Positions 51,916 through 61,776 of a stretch of DNA of 64,000 nt are shown here, piece after piece; the stretch's first letter is position 1; each line of letters begins with the position of its first letter. Under the pieces are notes generated by a model that saw nothing but the letters and a program-made list of their open reading frames with translations, was not told the origin of the DNA and did no database searches. The position numbers and the translations under genes are program-made. The stretch comes from Citrobacter sp. FP75 (lineage in GTDB: Bacteria > Pseudomonadota > Gammaproteobacteria > Enterobacterales > Enterobacteriaceae): assembly GCF_018342065.1 (NCBI RefSeq), contig NZ_JAFDOE010000003.1:434001-498000 (forward strand), in the 5' to 3' direction.

Positions 51916-52631
51916 TCAAAGTGTTGATTGTGGATGACGAACCGTTAGCGCGGGAAAATCTGCGGATCCTGTTGCAGGAGCAAAGCGACATTGAGATTGT
52001 GGGGGAATGTTCGAATGCGGTGGAAGCCATCGGCGCGGTACATAAATTACGCCCGGATGTGCTGTTTCTCGATATTCAGATGCCGCGCATTAGCGGCCTG
52101 GAAATGGTCGGCATGCTCGATCCAGAACATCGCCCGTATATCGTTTTTCTGACCGCTTTCGATGAGTACGCGGTGAAAGCCTTTGAAGAGCATGCTTTTG
52201 ATTATTTGCTCAAGCCAATAGAAGAAACCCGGCTGGAGAAAACGCTGGTCCGTTTACGTCAGGAGCGCACGAAGCAGGATGTGTCGGTGTTGCCGGAAAA
52301 CCAGCAGGCGTTGAAATTTATCCCGTGTTCCGGACATAGTCGCATTTATCTGCTGCAAATGGATGATGTCGCTTTTGTCAGCAGCCGTATGAGCGGCGTC
52401 TTTGTCACCAGTAGCGACGGTAAAGAAGGCTTTACCGAGCTTACGCTGAGAACGCTGGAGAGTCGTACACCGCTGTTGCGCTGCCATCGACAATACCTGG
52501 TTAACATGGCGCAGTTGCAGGAAATTCGCCTGGAAGATAATGGTCAGGCTGAGCTGATTCTACGTAACGGTCTGACCGTGCCGGTGAGTCGCCGTTATCT
52601 TAAAAGCCTAAAAGAGGCGATTGGCCTGTAA
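51912..52631 (+). CDS. btsR: LytTR response regulator BtsR (YehT)
   Basis: 239 residues: receiver domain with acidic pocket (VDDEP) and phosphoacceptor D54 ([11 protein letters not shown]), then a LytTR DNA-binding domain (about residues 137-237; [13 protein letters not shown]). Partner of BtsS, controlling btsT in E. coli. Coupled to btsS by an ATGA overlap. Confidence 0.97.
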   Translation: MIKVLIVDDEPLARENLRILLQEQSDIEIVGECSNAVEAIGAVHKLRPDVLFLDIQMPRISGLEMVGMLDPEHRPYIVFLTAFDEYAVKAFEEHAFDYLLKPIEETRLEKTLVRLRQERTKQDVSVLPENQQALKFIPCSGHSRIYLLQMDDVAFVSSRMSGVFVTSSDGKEGFTELTLRTLESRTPLLRCHRQYLVNMAQLQEIRLEDNGQAELILRNGLTVPVSRRYLKSLKEAIGL

Positions 52632-52677
52632 AACTGATACACTGCGCGCCATTGCATCATCGACAGTTGAAGGCTCT

Positions 52678-53148
52678 ATGCTAAGTAACGACATTCTTCG
52701 TAGCCTGCGCTACACCCTGAAAGCGAACAATAACGACATGGTGCGGATCCTTGCGCTTGCTGACATGGAATCCACCTCCGCAGGTTTCGATACCTGGATG
52801 ACGAAAGAAGATGAAGACGGGTTTGTTCGCTGCCCGGACATCATTCTCTCCGGTTTTTTAAACGGCCTGATCTACCATTTGCGCGGTAAAGATGATTCGG
52901 CGCCTGAACTGGCGCTTGAGCGTCGTGTGAATAACAATACAGTACTGAAAAAGCTGCGTATCGCCTTTTCACTGAAAACCGATGATATTCTGGCTATTAT
53001 GACCGAGCAGAAATTCCGCGTGTCGATGCCGGAAATTACCGCCATGATGCGCGCGCCGGACCATAAAAACTACCGCGAGTGTGGGGATCAGTTTTTACGC
53101 TATTTCCTGCGTGGTTTGACCAGGCGAGTGCACAGCGCGAAAGCGTAA
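52678..53148 (+). CDS. yehS: DUF1456 protein YehS
   Basis: 156 residues with two repeats of the DUF1456 motif (LRSLRYTLKANNNDMVRILAL and LKKLRIAFSLKTDDILAIM). Function unknown; in E. coli it follows the btsSR pair. The ATG at 52678 gives the E. coli length; an upstream in-frame ATG overlapping btsR is less likely. Confidence 0.93.
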   Translation: MLSNDILRSLRYTLKANNNDMVRILALADMESTSAGFDTWMTKEDEDGFVRCPDIILSGFLNGLIYHLRGKDDSAPELALERRVNNNTVLKKLRIAFSLKTDDILAIMTEQKFRVSMPEITAMMRAPDHKNYRECGDQFLRYFLRGLTRRVHSAKA

Positions 53149-53155
53149 AAAAAGC

Positions 53156-53186
53156 TGGCGACCACGGATAAAACCGGGTCGCCGGT
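53156..53186. terminator. Candidate terminator after yehS/yehR
   Basis: TGGCGACC...GGGTCGCCGG imperfect GC stem between the convergent yehS and yehR stops, with A-rich flank on the left. Likely bidirectional. Confidence 0.6.
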
Positions 53187-53190
53187 GTGA

Positions 53191-53649
53191 TTATTTTACT
53201 TCTTTAAATCCCGCCGCTTCCATTACCGTTTGCATTTGTTTCATGCTGATATTTTTATCGGCTTCCTCAGAAACCTTCATCCCGGAAATCGCCTGCAACG
53301 CTTTCATATCGATTTTTTCCATATCAATGGAAACATTTTCCTGCGCGTAGGTGTCTGCGTAGGTGAGCTTTTCTTCTACGCCAGCAATATTGCGATATTT
53401 GGCGCTTAATGCGTCGAATATTTTTGCCGCATCTTCTTTATTGGTGGCGCCCACAGATGCATAGCTGATTTTGCTTTCTGACGTTTGCTTCAGAACTTTG
53501 TCGCCCTTATAAGTATAAATAATTGTAATGTCCGCACCGTTAAGGTTGGCGTTGAATTTTTTGGTTTCTTCTTTCTCGCCACATCCTGCCAGGGAAAAAA
53601 CCAGAACCGACGCTACGGCCACCGTAAATAATTTTTTTAACGCTTTCAT
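53191..53649 (-). CDS. yehR: DUF1307 lipoprotein YehR
   Basis: 152-residue lipoprotein with lipobox LAGC (C23) and a beta-rich DUF1307 domain (IIYTYKGDKVLKQTSESKIS, GVEEKLTYADTYAQENVSID). Function unknown. The start at 53649 (MKALKKLF) suits the signal peptide. In K-12 it lies at the edge of a group of yeh genes that is absent here. Confidence 0.92.
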   Translation of the reverse strand: MKALKKLFTVAVASVLVFSLAGCGEKEETKKFNANLNGADITIIYTYKGDKVLKQTSESKISYASVGATNKEDAAKIFDALSAKYRNIAGVEEKLTYADTYAQENVSIDMEKIDMKALQAISGMKVSEEADKNISMKQMQTVMEAAGFKEVK

Positions 53650-53769
53650 GTAAAACTCCATTTTATGATTATCGAATATCAGTGCGGCATAGGATAAGGC
53701 GAATACCTGTGACGGAGCAGTCCGGAAATGGAGTAGGGGGAGTATTTCAGATTAGGGAACTCATGCGAT

Positions 53770-53795
53770 AAAAAAGCGCTGCGGTTGCAGCGCTT
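53770..53795 (-). terminator. metG terminator
   Basis: AAGCGCTGC-GGTT-GCAGCGCTT perfect stem-loop; on the minus strand it is followed by T-rich sequence. It lies 13 bp beyond the metG stop. Confidence 0.85.
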
Positions 53796-53807
53796 GAGAT
53801 GTTTAAT

Positions 53808-55841
53808 TTATTTCACCTGTTGACCCGGTTTTGCGCCTTCGTCAGGGCTTAGCAGGAAGATATCTTTCCCGCCAGGACCTGCCGCCATCACCATCCCTTC
53901 AGAAATTCCGAAGCGCATTTTGCGCGGTGCCAGGTTAGCAACCATAATGGTCTGGCGACCAATCAGCACCTGCGGGTCCGGGTAAGCTGAACGGATACCG
54001 GAGAAGACATTACGCTTTTCACCGCCCAGATCCAGCGTCAGACGCAGCAGTTTGTCAGAACCTTCCACGAACTCGGCGTTTTCAATCAGCGCTACGCGCA
54101 GGTCAACTTTGGCAAAGTCGTCAAAGGTGATGGTTTCCTGAATCGGGTCATCCGCCAGTGGGCCAGTTACCGGTGCGGCAGCGGCTTTCACTTCTTCTTT
54201 GGACGCCTCAACCAGCGCTTCAACCTGTTTCATGTCGATGCGATTGTAGAGTGCTTTGAAGGTGTTAACCTTGTGGCCGAGCAGCGGCTGCTGAATGGCA
54301 TCCCAGGTCAGTTCGCTGTTCAGGAACGCTTCGACACGCTCGCTCAACGTTGGCAGAACTGGCTTCAGGTAGGTCATCAGGACGCGGAACAGGTTGATAC
54401 CCATGGAGCAAATTGCCTGCAGATCGGCATCACGGCCCTCCTGTTTAGCAACAACCCACGGAGCCTGTTCGTCAACGTAGCGGTTAGCCACGTCGGCCAG
54501 TGCCATAATTTCACGAACGGCTTTACCGAATTCACGGTTTTCCCATGCTTCACCAATCACCGCTGCGGCGTCGGTAAAGGTTTTGTACAGCGCCGGGTCG
54601 GCCAGTTCAGCCGCCAGCACGCCGTCAAAACGCTTACTGATAAAGCCCGCGTTACGGGAGGCCAGGTTGACCACTTTGTTGACGATATCAGCGTTGACGC
54701 GCTGGACAAAATCTTCCAGATTCAGGTCGATGTCATCAATACGTGAAGAAAGCTTCGCCGTGTAATAGTAGCGCAGGCTGTCGGCGTCGAAGTGCTTCAG
54801 CCAGGTGCTGGCCTTAATGAAGGTACCGCGAGATTTTGACATCTTCGCACCGTTCACCGTCACATAACCGTGGACGAACAGGTTGGTCGGCTTACGGAAG
54901 TTGCTGCCTTCCAGCATGGCAGGCCAGAACAGGCTGTGGAAGTAGACGATATCTTTGCCGATGAAGTGATACAGCTCGGCATAGGAATCTTTCTTCCAGT
55001 ACTCATCAAAACTGGTGGTGTCGCCGCGCTTGTCGCACAGGTTTTTGAACGAGCCCATGTAGCCAATTGGCGCATCCAGCCAGACGTAGAAGTACTTGCC
55101 TGGCGCGTTCGGGATTTCAAAACCGAAGTACGGTGAGTCGCGGGAAATATCCCACTGCTGCAGGCCGGATTCAAACCATTCCTGCATTTTGTTCGCTACT
55201 TGCTCCTGCAACGCGCCGCTGCGCGTCCATGCCTGCAGCATTTCGCTAAATGAAGGCAGATCAAAGAAGAAGTGTTCGGAGTCACGCATTACCGGCGTAG
55301 CGCCAGAAACTACGGATTTCGGCTCGATAAGTTCGGTTGGGCTGTAGGTCGCGCCACAAACTTCACAGTTATCGCCGTACTGATCCGCAGCCTTACATTT
55401 CGGGCAGGTGCCTTTGACGAAACGATCCGGCAGGAACATGCCTTTTTCCGGATCGTACAGCTGGGAGATAGTGCGGTTTTTAATAAAACCGTTCTCCTTC
55501 AGGCGCGTGTAAATAAGCTCGGACAACTCACGGTTCTCATCGCTGTGCGTGGAGTGATAGTTGTCGTAGCTGATGTCAAAACCTGCAAAATCAGTCTGAT
55601 GCTCCTGACTCATTTCACCGATCATCTGCTCAGGTGTAATGCCAAGCTGCTGGGCTTTCAGCATGATTGGCGTACCGTGTGCGTCGTCTGCGCAGATGAA
55701 GTTTACCTGGTGGCCGCGCATTCGCTGGTAACGGACCCAGACATCAGCCTGGATGTGCTCCAGCATATGGCCGAGGTGGATAGAGCCGTTGGCGTACGGC
55801 AGCGCGCACGTTACCAGAATTTTCTTCGCGACTTGAGTCAT
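53808..55841 (-). CDS. metG: Methionyl-tRNA synthetase
   Basis: 677-residue class I aminoacyl-tRNA synthetase charging tRNA-Met. HIGH-type motif in [20 protein letters not shown] motif in [13 protein letters not shown], zinc cysteine pairs ([19 protein letters not shown]), and a C-terminal EMAP-like tRNA-binding dimerisation domain (about 570-677). Start at 55841 (MTQVAKK) matches E. coli, three codons below an alternative. Divergent from mrp as in E. coli. Confidence 0.98.
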   Translation of the reverse strand: MTQVAKKILVTCALPYANGSIHLGHMLEHIQADVWVRYQRMRGHQVNFICADDAHGTPIMLKAQQLGITPEQMIGEMSQEHQTDFAGFDISYDNYHSTHSDENRELSELIYTRLKENGFIKNRTISQLYDPEKGMFLPDRFVKGTCPKCKAADQYGDNCEVCGATYSPTELIEPKSVVSGATPVMRDSEHFFFDLPSFSEMLQAWTRSGALQEQVANKMQEWFESGLQQWDISRDSPYFGFEIPNAPGKYFYVWLDAPIGYMGSFKNLCDKRGDTTSFDEYWKKDSYAELYHFIGKDIVYFHSLFWPAMLEGSNFRKPTNLFVHGYVTVNGAKMSKSRGTFIKASTWLKHFDADSLRYYYTAKLSSRIDDIDLNLEDFVQRVNADIVNKVVNLASRNAGFISKRFDGVLAAELADPALYKTFTDAAAVIGEAWENREFGKAVREIMALADVANRYVDEQAPWVVAKQEGRDADLQAICSMGINLFRVLMTYLKPVLPTLSERVEAFLNSELTWDAIQQPLLGHKVNTFKALYNRIDMKQVEALVEASKEEVKAAAAPVTGPLADDPIQETITFDDFAKVDLRVALIENAEFVEGSDKLLRLTLDLGGEKRNVFSGIRSAYPDPQVLIGRQTIMVANLAPRKMRFGISEGMVMAAGPGGKDIFLLSPDEGAKPGQQVK

Positions 55842-56005
55842 AGTGGGCAATTACTTCTTTTGTAGTGAAAAGGGCTTTGATAGTACCAAAATGGTAATTA
55901 CTGCGCCAAGTGATAAGGGCATTTATCCTTAAATGAATAATTGTCGCGGTTGGAGTAAACTACCCGATGACAATCGTCTTTTCAGAACAACAAAAAGGAG
56001 TCGGG

Positions 56006-57115
56006 ATGAACGCACAATCCCAGGCCAAATCACCAGAAACCCTGCGCGCGATGGTCGCCGGGACGCTGGCGAATTTTCAGCATTCAACCCTGAAGCATAA
56101 TCTGACGACGCTAAAAGCGTTGCATCACGTCGCCTGGATGGATGACACGTTGCACGTTGAGCTGGTGATGCCGTTCGTCTGGCACAGCGCGTTTGAGGTA
56201 TTAAAAGAGCAATGCAGTGCCGATTTATTGCGCATCACCGGCGCGAAAGCCATTGACTGGAAGCTGTCGCACAATATCGCGACGCTGAAACGCGTGAAAA
56301 ACCAGCCGGGCATCAACGGTGTGAAAAACATTATCGCCGTCAGCTCGGGTAAAGGTGGCGTAGGGAAATCCTCAACAGCCGTAAACCTGGCGCTGGCGCT
56401 CGCCGCGGAAGGGGCGAAGGTGGGTATTCTCGATGCCGATATTTATGGCCCGTCTATTCCAACAATGCTCGGGGCAGAAAATCAGCGTCCAACCTCACCG
56501 GACGGCACCCATATGGCGCCGATCATGTCTCACGGTCTGGCAACCAACTCTATTGGTTATCTGGTCACTGATGATAATGCCATGGTGTGGCGTGGCCCGA
56601 TGGCCAGTAAAGCGCTGTTGCAGATGCTGCAAGAAACCTTATGGCCGGATCTCGATTATCTGGTCCTGGATATGCCGCCCGGCACCGGTGACATCCAGCT
56701 GACGCTGGCGCAGAACATTCCGGTAACGGGTGCGGTTGTTGTGACCACTCCGCAGGACATTGCATTGATCGATGCGAAAAAAGGCATTGTGATGTTCGAA
56801 AAAGTCGAAGTGCCGGTGCTGGGTATTGTTGAGAATATGAGCATGCATATTTGCAGCAACTGCGGTCATCATGAGCCGATCTTCGGTACCGGTGGTGCGC
56901 AGAAGCTGGCCGAGCAATATCGCACTCAGCTGTTGGGACAAATGCCGCTGCATATCTCCCTGCGTGAAGATCTCGATCGCGGTACGCCGACGGTTATCAG
57001 TCGTCCAGACAGCGAATTCACGGCAATTTACCGCGACCTGGCGGGACGTGTAGCCGCACAGCTCTACTGGCAGGGGGAAGTTATCCCTGGTGAGATTGCC
57101 TTTCGCGCTGTCTAA
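56006..57115 (+). CDS. mrp: Iron-sulfur carrier/ATPase Mrp (ApbC)
   Basis: 369-residue P-loop protein for Fe-S cluster delivery. An N-terminal DUF59-like segment (about 10-85), then the deviant Walker A SSGKGGVGKSSTAVN and a CXXC cluster site (CSNCG). The start at 56006 (MNAQSQ) follows an AAAGGAG site; upstream ATG adds 13 residues. Divergent from metG; followed by a perfect 34-bp inverted repeat. Confidence 0.96.
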   Translation: MNAQSQAKSPETLRAMVAGTLANFQHSTLKHNLTTLKALHHVAWMDDTLHVELVMPFVWHSAFEVLKEQCSADLLRITGAKAIDWKLSHNIATLKRVKNQPGINGVKNIIAVSSGKGGVGKSSTAVNLALALAAEGAKVGILDADIYGPSIPTMLGAENQRPTSPDGTHMAPIMSHGLATNSIGYLVTDDNAMVWRGPMASKALLQMLQETLWPDLDYLVLDMPPGTGDIQLTLAQNIPVTGAVVVTTPQDIALIDAKKGIVMFEKVEVPVLGIVENMSMHICSNCGHHEPIFGTGGAQKLAEQYRTQLLGQMPLHISLREDLDRGTPTVISRPDSEFTAIYRDLAGRVAAQLYWQGEVIPGEIAFRAV

Positions 57116-57142
57116 ATAGCCATTTACCGTTTTGTTTTTATT

Positions 57143-57176
57143 ATTCACCGCATCAATACATATTGATGCGGTGAAT
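57143..57176. repeat. Perfect 16-bp-arm inverted repeat after mrp
   Basis: ATTCACCGCATCAATA-CA-TATTGATGCGGTGAAT, two-base centre, no mismatch. No strong U-run follows on either strand, so it may be an mRNA hairpin end, or a protein-binding site, rather than a classical terminator. Confidence 0.6.
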
Positions 57177-57389
57177 GGGTTATTCATAAAATACCCTTTC
57201 TTTATTGTTTGGTTTTTCTTATCAAAAAGTGCGTTATTCCGAAAATAATCGCCAATGCATCATTTAAATTGATCAAATAAACAAAACCAATCTATTATCT
57301 AAATTAGTCATAAGGCTGAATTCAGCCATACTGCTAACTAAAGGCAATCCACATTCTGTTCCACACTGATTACAGGAGTTTTGCCCAAA

Positions 57390-57671
57390 ATGAATAAAAA
57401 CATACTGTTGGGAATCATAGTTCTGACTTATGGATTAAGTACCTCTCTTTTTGCTTCCGACACCGCAACATTGACTATCGATGGGCGTGTTGCAATGCCG
57501 ACCTGCAGTACCGATATCATTGACACTCAGTTGCAACTGCGTTGCGGTGCTCGTGTTCAGCAACTGAGTACAACCGCAAACACGATGGCACCCACAAAAG
57601 GGGTTGTGACAGAAATCATTGCTATTCCTGATGATGATAGCAGGCGAGTTGTTTTAAACCATTACGACTAA
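57390..57671 (+). CDS. yehE: Small secreted protein YehE, fimbrial-subunit-like
   Basis: 93 residues with a signal peptide (MNKNILLGIIVLTYGLSTSL...FAS) and mature part TATLTIDGRVAMPTCS with cysteine, then a second cysteine (LRCG). The start TLTIDGRVAMPTC resembles the N-terminal strand of chaperone-usher pilins, though the rest is too short for a pilin. ATG at 57390 gives the E. coli YehE length. Upstream of the fimbrial operon yehDCBA but separated by a 319-bp AT-rich gap. Function unknown. Confidence 0.8.
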   Translation: MNKNILLGIIVLTYGLSTSLFASDTATLTIDGRVAMPTCSTDIIDTQLQLRCGARVQQLSTTANTMAPTKGVVTEIIAIPDDDSRRVVLNHYD

Positions 57672-57990
57672 AACATGTGCTGTTAATTTATACGATGTGC
57701 TGTTTAATTAATCCTTTCATTGTTTTTTTCATCAATAATTAGTTTGGTGAATGATATGTTTTTCTATATTCCCTCTTTGAATTCCTCTTAATAAAAAAAC
57801 AGCAATACTCATTCTTCAAAAATATATGTTCATTGTTATGTATTTGTTGTGTTTATATTATATTGGCTAGTTTGTTTTAAATCAATAAAACAACGCGTTT
57901 ACATTGCGGTAACGTTTTTCATATGAGAATTTAAATACAAGAGATAAACAACTCTTAACAAATGCAAATTACTTTATTAAGGAAGATATT
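57672..57990. promoter_or_regulatory. AT-rich control region of the yeh fimbrial operon
   Basis: 319 bp very rich in A and T (TTTAATTAATC, AATAAAAAAACAGC, TTATATTATATTGG), the usual look of H-NS-silenced fimbrial promoters. I see no gene. Exact promoter elements not identified. Confidence 0.5.
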
Positions 57991-58521
57991 ATGAAGCGTT
58001 CAATTATTTCTGTTGCTGTACTGTCTGCTGTATTTATGAGCGCTGGAGCTTTCGCTGCTGATTCTGATCAGGGGGAACTTGTTATTACTGGTAAGGTTGT
58101 AGGAACCACCTGTAAGTTTACTGGTGATACTACCGCGACCATTGGTATGAACCAAATTGGCGCCGATAGATTAAATGCTTTGAATCCTGGTGGCGTTTAT
58201 GACGGCTATTCAAATAAAACAACGGTGCCATTGACAGTTGAATGTACAGGTTCTGCAGCACCGAAAATTACTTTTTCAAGCTCTCAATTTGATAGCACTA
58301 ATAAATATATCACACGAAATACTGCAGTGAGTAATGGCGCTGGTTTTGCCGTCTATTATGGTGATACACAGGTTAATCCTGAGTCCGGTATTCAGTTAGC
58401 TAAAACATCCGACAATAAATATGTACTGGACTTTAGTGCACGTTACGCGAAAGTGGGGTCTACCACTGTCACCGGTGGTGACGTTGCCTCTTCGCTGACC
58501 ATGACCGTTGTTACTGATTAA
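57991..58521 (+). CDS. yehD: Fimbrial major subunit YehD
   Basis: 176-residue pilin of the chaperone-usher type: signal peptide ending FAA|DSDQG, an N-terminal donor-strand region, a cysteine pair (TTCKF...VECTG) and C-terminal beta-strand typical of donor-strand subunits (SSLTMTVVTD). First gene of yehDCBA. Forms the shaft when expressed; poorly expressed in E. coli in the laboratory. Confidence 0.92.
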   Translation: MKRSIISVAVLSAVFMSAGAFAADSDQGELVITGKVVGTTCKFTGDTTATIGMNQIGADRLNALNPGGVYDGYSNKTTVPLTVECTGSAAPKITFSSSQFDSTNKYITRNTAVSNGAGFAVYYGDTQVNPESGIQLAKTSDNKYVLDFSARYAKVGSTTVTGGDVASSLTMTVVTD

Positions 58522-58583
58522 GATTTATATCCTGTTTGTCGGCGGCTGCGGCCGCCAATTTTTTCTGTAGTAAGGTAATTATA

Positions 58584-59264
58584 ATGAAAAAATTATTAGT
58601 ATTATTGCTGGCTGGCTCAGTAATGCCAGCGTGGGGAGGCATCTATATTTATGGCACCCGGATCATTTATCCGGCGCAGAAAAAAGAGATTACCGTGCAG
58701 ATCATGAACGAAGGCAGTCGTGGCGCGCTGGTACAGTCCTGGATAGATGACGGTGATACCAGTCTACCGCCAGAGAAAATTCAGGTTCCGTTTGTGATAA
58801 CGCCACCAGTGGCGCGTGTTAGCGGTGGTTCCGGTCAGCAGCTAAAAATTAAGCAGCTGGCGAATACGTTGCCGCAAGATCGCGAAAGTCTGTTCTTCCT
58901 TAACGTGCTGGATATTCCACCTAATTCCTCGGAATCCGAAGGTAAGAACATTATAAAATTCGCTATGCAAAACCGTATCAAATTTATTTATCGGCCACAG
59001 GGTATCACCAGTGTGGATAAAAATAGTTTTTCCCGTCTGAATGTCAGTTATGCCGGAGGTGGTATCAATATTAAAAACAATTCGGCCAACTGGATAACTA
59101 TTCCTGAACTGGTAGGTAATTCAAAAATTAATAAGGAAACGCTGTTACTTGCACCATGGTCTAACAAAATGATTACTACACCCGCTGTTGTTAATCATTA
59201 CAACGTTACGCTTATTGATGATCACGGCAACTATTTGAGTGAAAAAATTAAAACTGAAAAATAG
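58584..59264 (+). CDS. yehC: Periplasmic fimbrial chaperone YehC
   Basis: 226-residue PapD-like chaperone with an Ig-like two-domain fold. Signal peptide (MKKLLVLLLAGSVMPAWG), then GIYIYGTRIIYPAQKKEITVQI, PFVITPPVARVSGGSGQQLKI and RESLFFLNVLDIPP. The start at 58584 is preceded by TAAGGT. Guides YehD and YehA to the usher. Confidence 0.93.
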   Translation: MKKLLVLLLAGSVMPAWGGIYIYGTRIIYPAQKKEITVQIMNEGSRGALVQSWIDDGDTSLPPEKIQVPFVITPPVARVSGGSGQQLKIKQLANTLPQDRESLFFLNVLDIPPNSSESEGKNIIKFAMQNRIKFIYRPQGITSVDKNSFSRLNVSYAGGGINIKNNSANWITIPELVGNSKINKETLLLAPWSNKMITTPAVVNHYNVTLIDDHGNYLSEKIKTEK

Positions 59265-59278
59265 CTCAAGGATGGGTT

Positions 59279-61765
59279 ATGTCAAAGATCAATTCGATTA
59301 CACTGGCTATCTTGTCGGTGCTGGCAACTTCATCATCTGCATGGGCCGAAGAAGAAACGTTTGATACGCACTTTATGATCGGCGGTTTAAATGGTGAAAA
59401 AATCTCCCGCTATCAAATTGCTGGTGATAAGCCAATGCCCGGCATGTATGAAATGGATGTTTATCTGAATAACCATTGGCGCGGCCATTATGATATTAAT
59501 ATTAAAGCCGATCCAGATGAGACATGTTTATCCTGGGCACAGTTACAGCAAATTGGTATTCGTACTGACGGTATTAAAGCTGATAAAAGTGTGGATTGTG
59601 TGCCGCTACGAGCTGCGGTACAGGGCGGTAGCATTAGTTATGATATCGGGCAATTTGTACTAAATTTAAGCGTACCACAAGCCTATGTGAATGAACATGA
59701 GCCGGGTTATATGCCGCCCGAAACCTGGGATCGCGGGATTAATGCGTTCTACACGTCTTATTATGCCAGCCAGTATTACAGTAATTATAAGAATGGTGGC
59801 GATGATAAAAGCAATTATGTGAGTCTGAACAGCGGATTGAACTTGCTGGACTGGCAGTTGCATTCGAATGCCAACTATACGAAAGGCAACGAGGGCAGCG
59901 GCGAGTGGAAAAGTAATACCGCGTATATGGAACGTGGTATTCCCTCGATCCTTGGTACATTGCGCGCCGGGGATATGTACACCGGAACGGATGTTTTTGA
60001 CGCGGTACGGTTTCGCGGTGTACGTATCTGGCGCGATATGCAAATGTTACCTAACTCAAAACAACGTTTTACGCCGGTAGTTCGTGGGATAGCGCAGAGC
60101 AATGCGCTGGTGTCTATTGAACAAAACGGTTTTATTATTTACCAGAAAGAGGTCTCTCCGGGTCCGTTCGCTATTGATGATTTGCAGCTTGCCGGCGGTG
60201 GTGCGGATCTGGACGTCAGTGTGAAAGAAGCCGATGGTTCGATAAGACATTACCTGGTGCCTTATTCCTCGGTACCCAATATGTTGCAGGCGGGTGTAGC
60301 AAAATATGATTTTGCCGCCGGACGGAGCAACATTGAAGGTGCGAGCAATCAGTCTGATTTTATACAAGGTAGTTATCAGTATGGGCTGAATAATCTGCTG
60401 ACGGTGTATGGCGGTTCAATGTTGTCGGATAACTACTCTTCATTTGTACTCGGCACGGGATGGAACACGCCGATTGGTGCGATTTCGGTGGATGGAACGC
60501 GCTCGCACAGTGAACAGGATAACGGCGTTTTTGACGGGCAGAGTTATCAGATTGCGTGGAATAAATATGTCGCACAGACTGGAACCCAGTTTGCGCTGGC
60601 GGCCTATCGCTACTCTTCGCGGGATTATCGTACCTTCAACGATCACGTGTGGGCGAATAACAAAAATAATTATGACCGTGACGAAAATGATACTTATGAC
60701 ATTGTGGATTATTACCAGAATGACTTCGGTCGTAAGAACAGTTTCTCCCTAAATATCAACCAGACATTGCCTGCTGACTGGGGATTTCTGGCGGTTAGCG
60801 GACTGTGGCGCGATTACTGGCAACGTAGCGGGACGGGCAAAGATTATCAGTTGAGTTATTCGAACTCCTGGCAACGTGTCAGCTATACCTTTTCCGTTAG
60901 CCAAACGTACGATGAGGATAACCACGAGGATAAGCGTTTTAACCTGTATATCTCTATTCCGTTCTCGTGGGGTGATGGCATTTCTACACAGCGGCGCGAT
61001 CTGTTTGTCTCTAACTCGACGACGTTCGATGACGACGGTTATCAGTCGAATAACACCAGCTTAAGCGGTGTGGCAGGTAATCGCGATCAATTCAGCTACG
61101 GTGCTAACCTCAGCCATCAGCGGCAGGGGAACGAGACAATTGCGGGGGGAAGCCTGGTCTGGCGGGCGCCGATGGCGACGCTCGGCGGCAGTTACAGCCA
61201 GTCGAATAAGTATCAACAGGCCAGCGGCAATATTCAGGGCGGTGTAGTGGTGTGGTCTGACGGCGTGGCACTGACTCCCCGGCTTTCAGATACTTTTGCC
61301 ATTGTTAAAGCGCCAGGATTACAGGGTGCCGCGGTGCAGGGACACCGTTATTTAACAACGGACAGCAAAGGTTACGCTGTTTATGACGGTCTGACGCCGT
61401 ATCGTGAAAACATGCTGATGCTGGATCTTTCCGACAGTAAAAGCGACGTGGCGTTGCTGGGCAACCGTAAAGGCACAGTACCTTATCGCGGCGCTGTCGT
61501 TATGGCAGAGTTTGAAACCGATCGGCGCAAACCCTGGTATTTTCTCGCCCAACGACCGGATGGCGCTCCGTTATCGTTTGGCTATGAGGTGGAAGATAAC
61601 AGCGGTAATAACGTTGGTCTGGTCGGCCAGGGCAGTCGGTTATTTATTCGCACCAACGACATTCCCGCATCGGTACGCGTTGCGGTCAATAAACAGCAGG
61701 GACAATTCTGCACGATTACCTTCGATAAGGCGATTGATGAGAACAAAGTCTATATTTGTCGATAA
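59279..61765 (+). CDS. yehB: Outer-membrane fimbrial usher YehB
   Basis: 828 residues, the E. coli size class. Signal peptide, N-terminal chaperone-binding domain, 24-stranded barrel with plug (about 235-330) and C-terminal domains ending CTITFDKAIDENKVYICR. Motifs GDMYTGTDVFDAVRFRGVRI, PFAIDDL and YRGAVVMAEFETD. 14 bp after yehC. Overlap by 10 bp of the yehA shadow start but real yehA start is 11 bp downstream. Confidence 0.96.
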   Translation: MSKINSITLAILSVLATSSSAWAEEETFDTHFMIGGLNGEKISRYQIAGDKPMPGMYEMDVYLNNHWRGHYDINIKADPDETCLSWAQLQQIGIRTDGIKADKSVDCVPLRAAVQGGSISYDIGQFVLNLSVPQAYVNEHEPGYMPPETWDRGINAFYTSYYASQYYSNYKNGGDDKSNYVSLNSGLNLLDWQLHSNANYTKGNEGSGEWKSNTAYMERGIPSILGTLRAGDMYTGTDVFDAVRFRGVRIWRDMQMLPNSKQRFTPVVRGIAQSNALVSIEQNGFIIYQKEVSPGPFAIDDLQLAGGGADLDVSVKEADGSIRHYLVPYSSVPNMLQAGVAKYDFAAGRSNIEGASNQSDFIQGSYQYGLNNLLTVYGGSMLSDNYSSFVLGTGWNTPIGAISVDGTRSHSEQDNGVFDGQSYQIAWNKYVAQTGTQFALAAYRYSSRDYRTFNDHVWANNKNNYDRDENDTYDIVDYYQNDFGRKNSFSLNINQTLPADWGFLAVSGLWRDYWQRSGTGKDYQLSYSNSWQRVSYTFSVSQTYDEDNHEDKRFNLYISIPFSWGDGISTQRRDLFVSNSTTFDDDGYQSNNTSLSGVAGNRDQFSYGANLSHQRQGNETIAGGSLVWRAPMATLGGSYSQSNKYQQASGNIQGGVVVWSDGVALTPRLSDTFAIVKAPGLQGAAVQGHRYLTTDSKGYAVYDGLTPYRENMLMLDLSDSKSDVALLGNRKGTVPYRGAVVMAEFETDRRKPWYFLAQRPDGAPLSFGYEVEDNSGNNVGLVGQGSRLFIRTNDIPASVRVAVNKQQGQFCTITFDKAIDENKVYICR

Positions 61766-61776
61766 GGAATTCGTTT

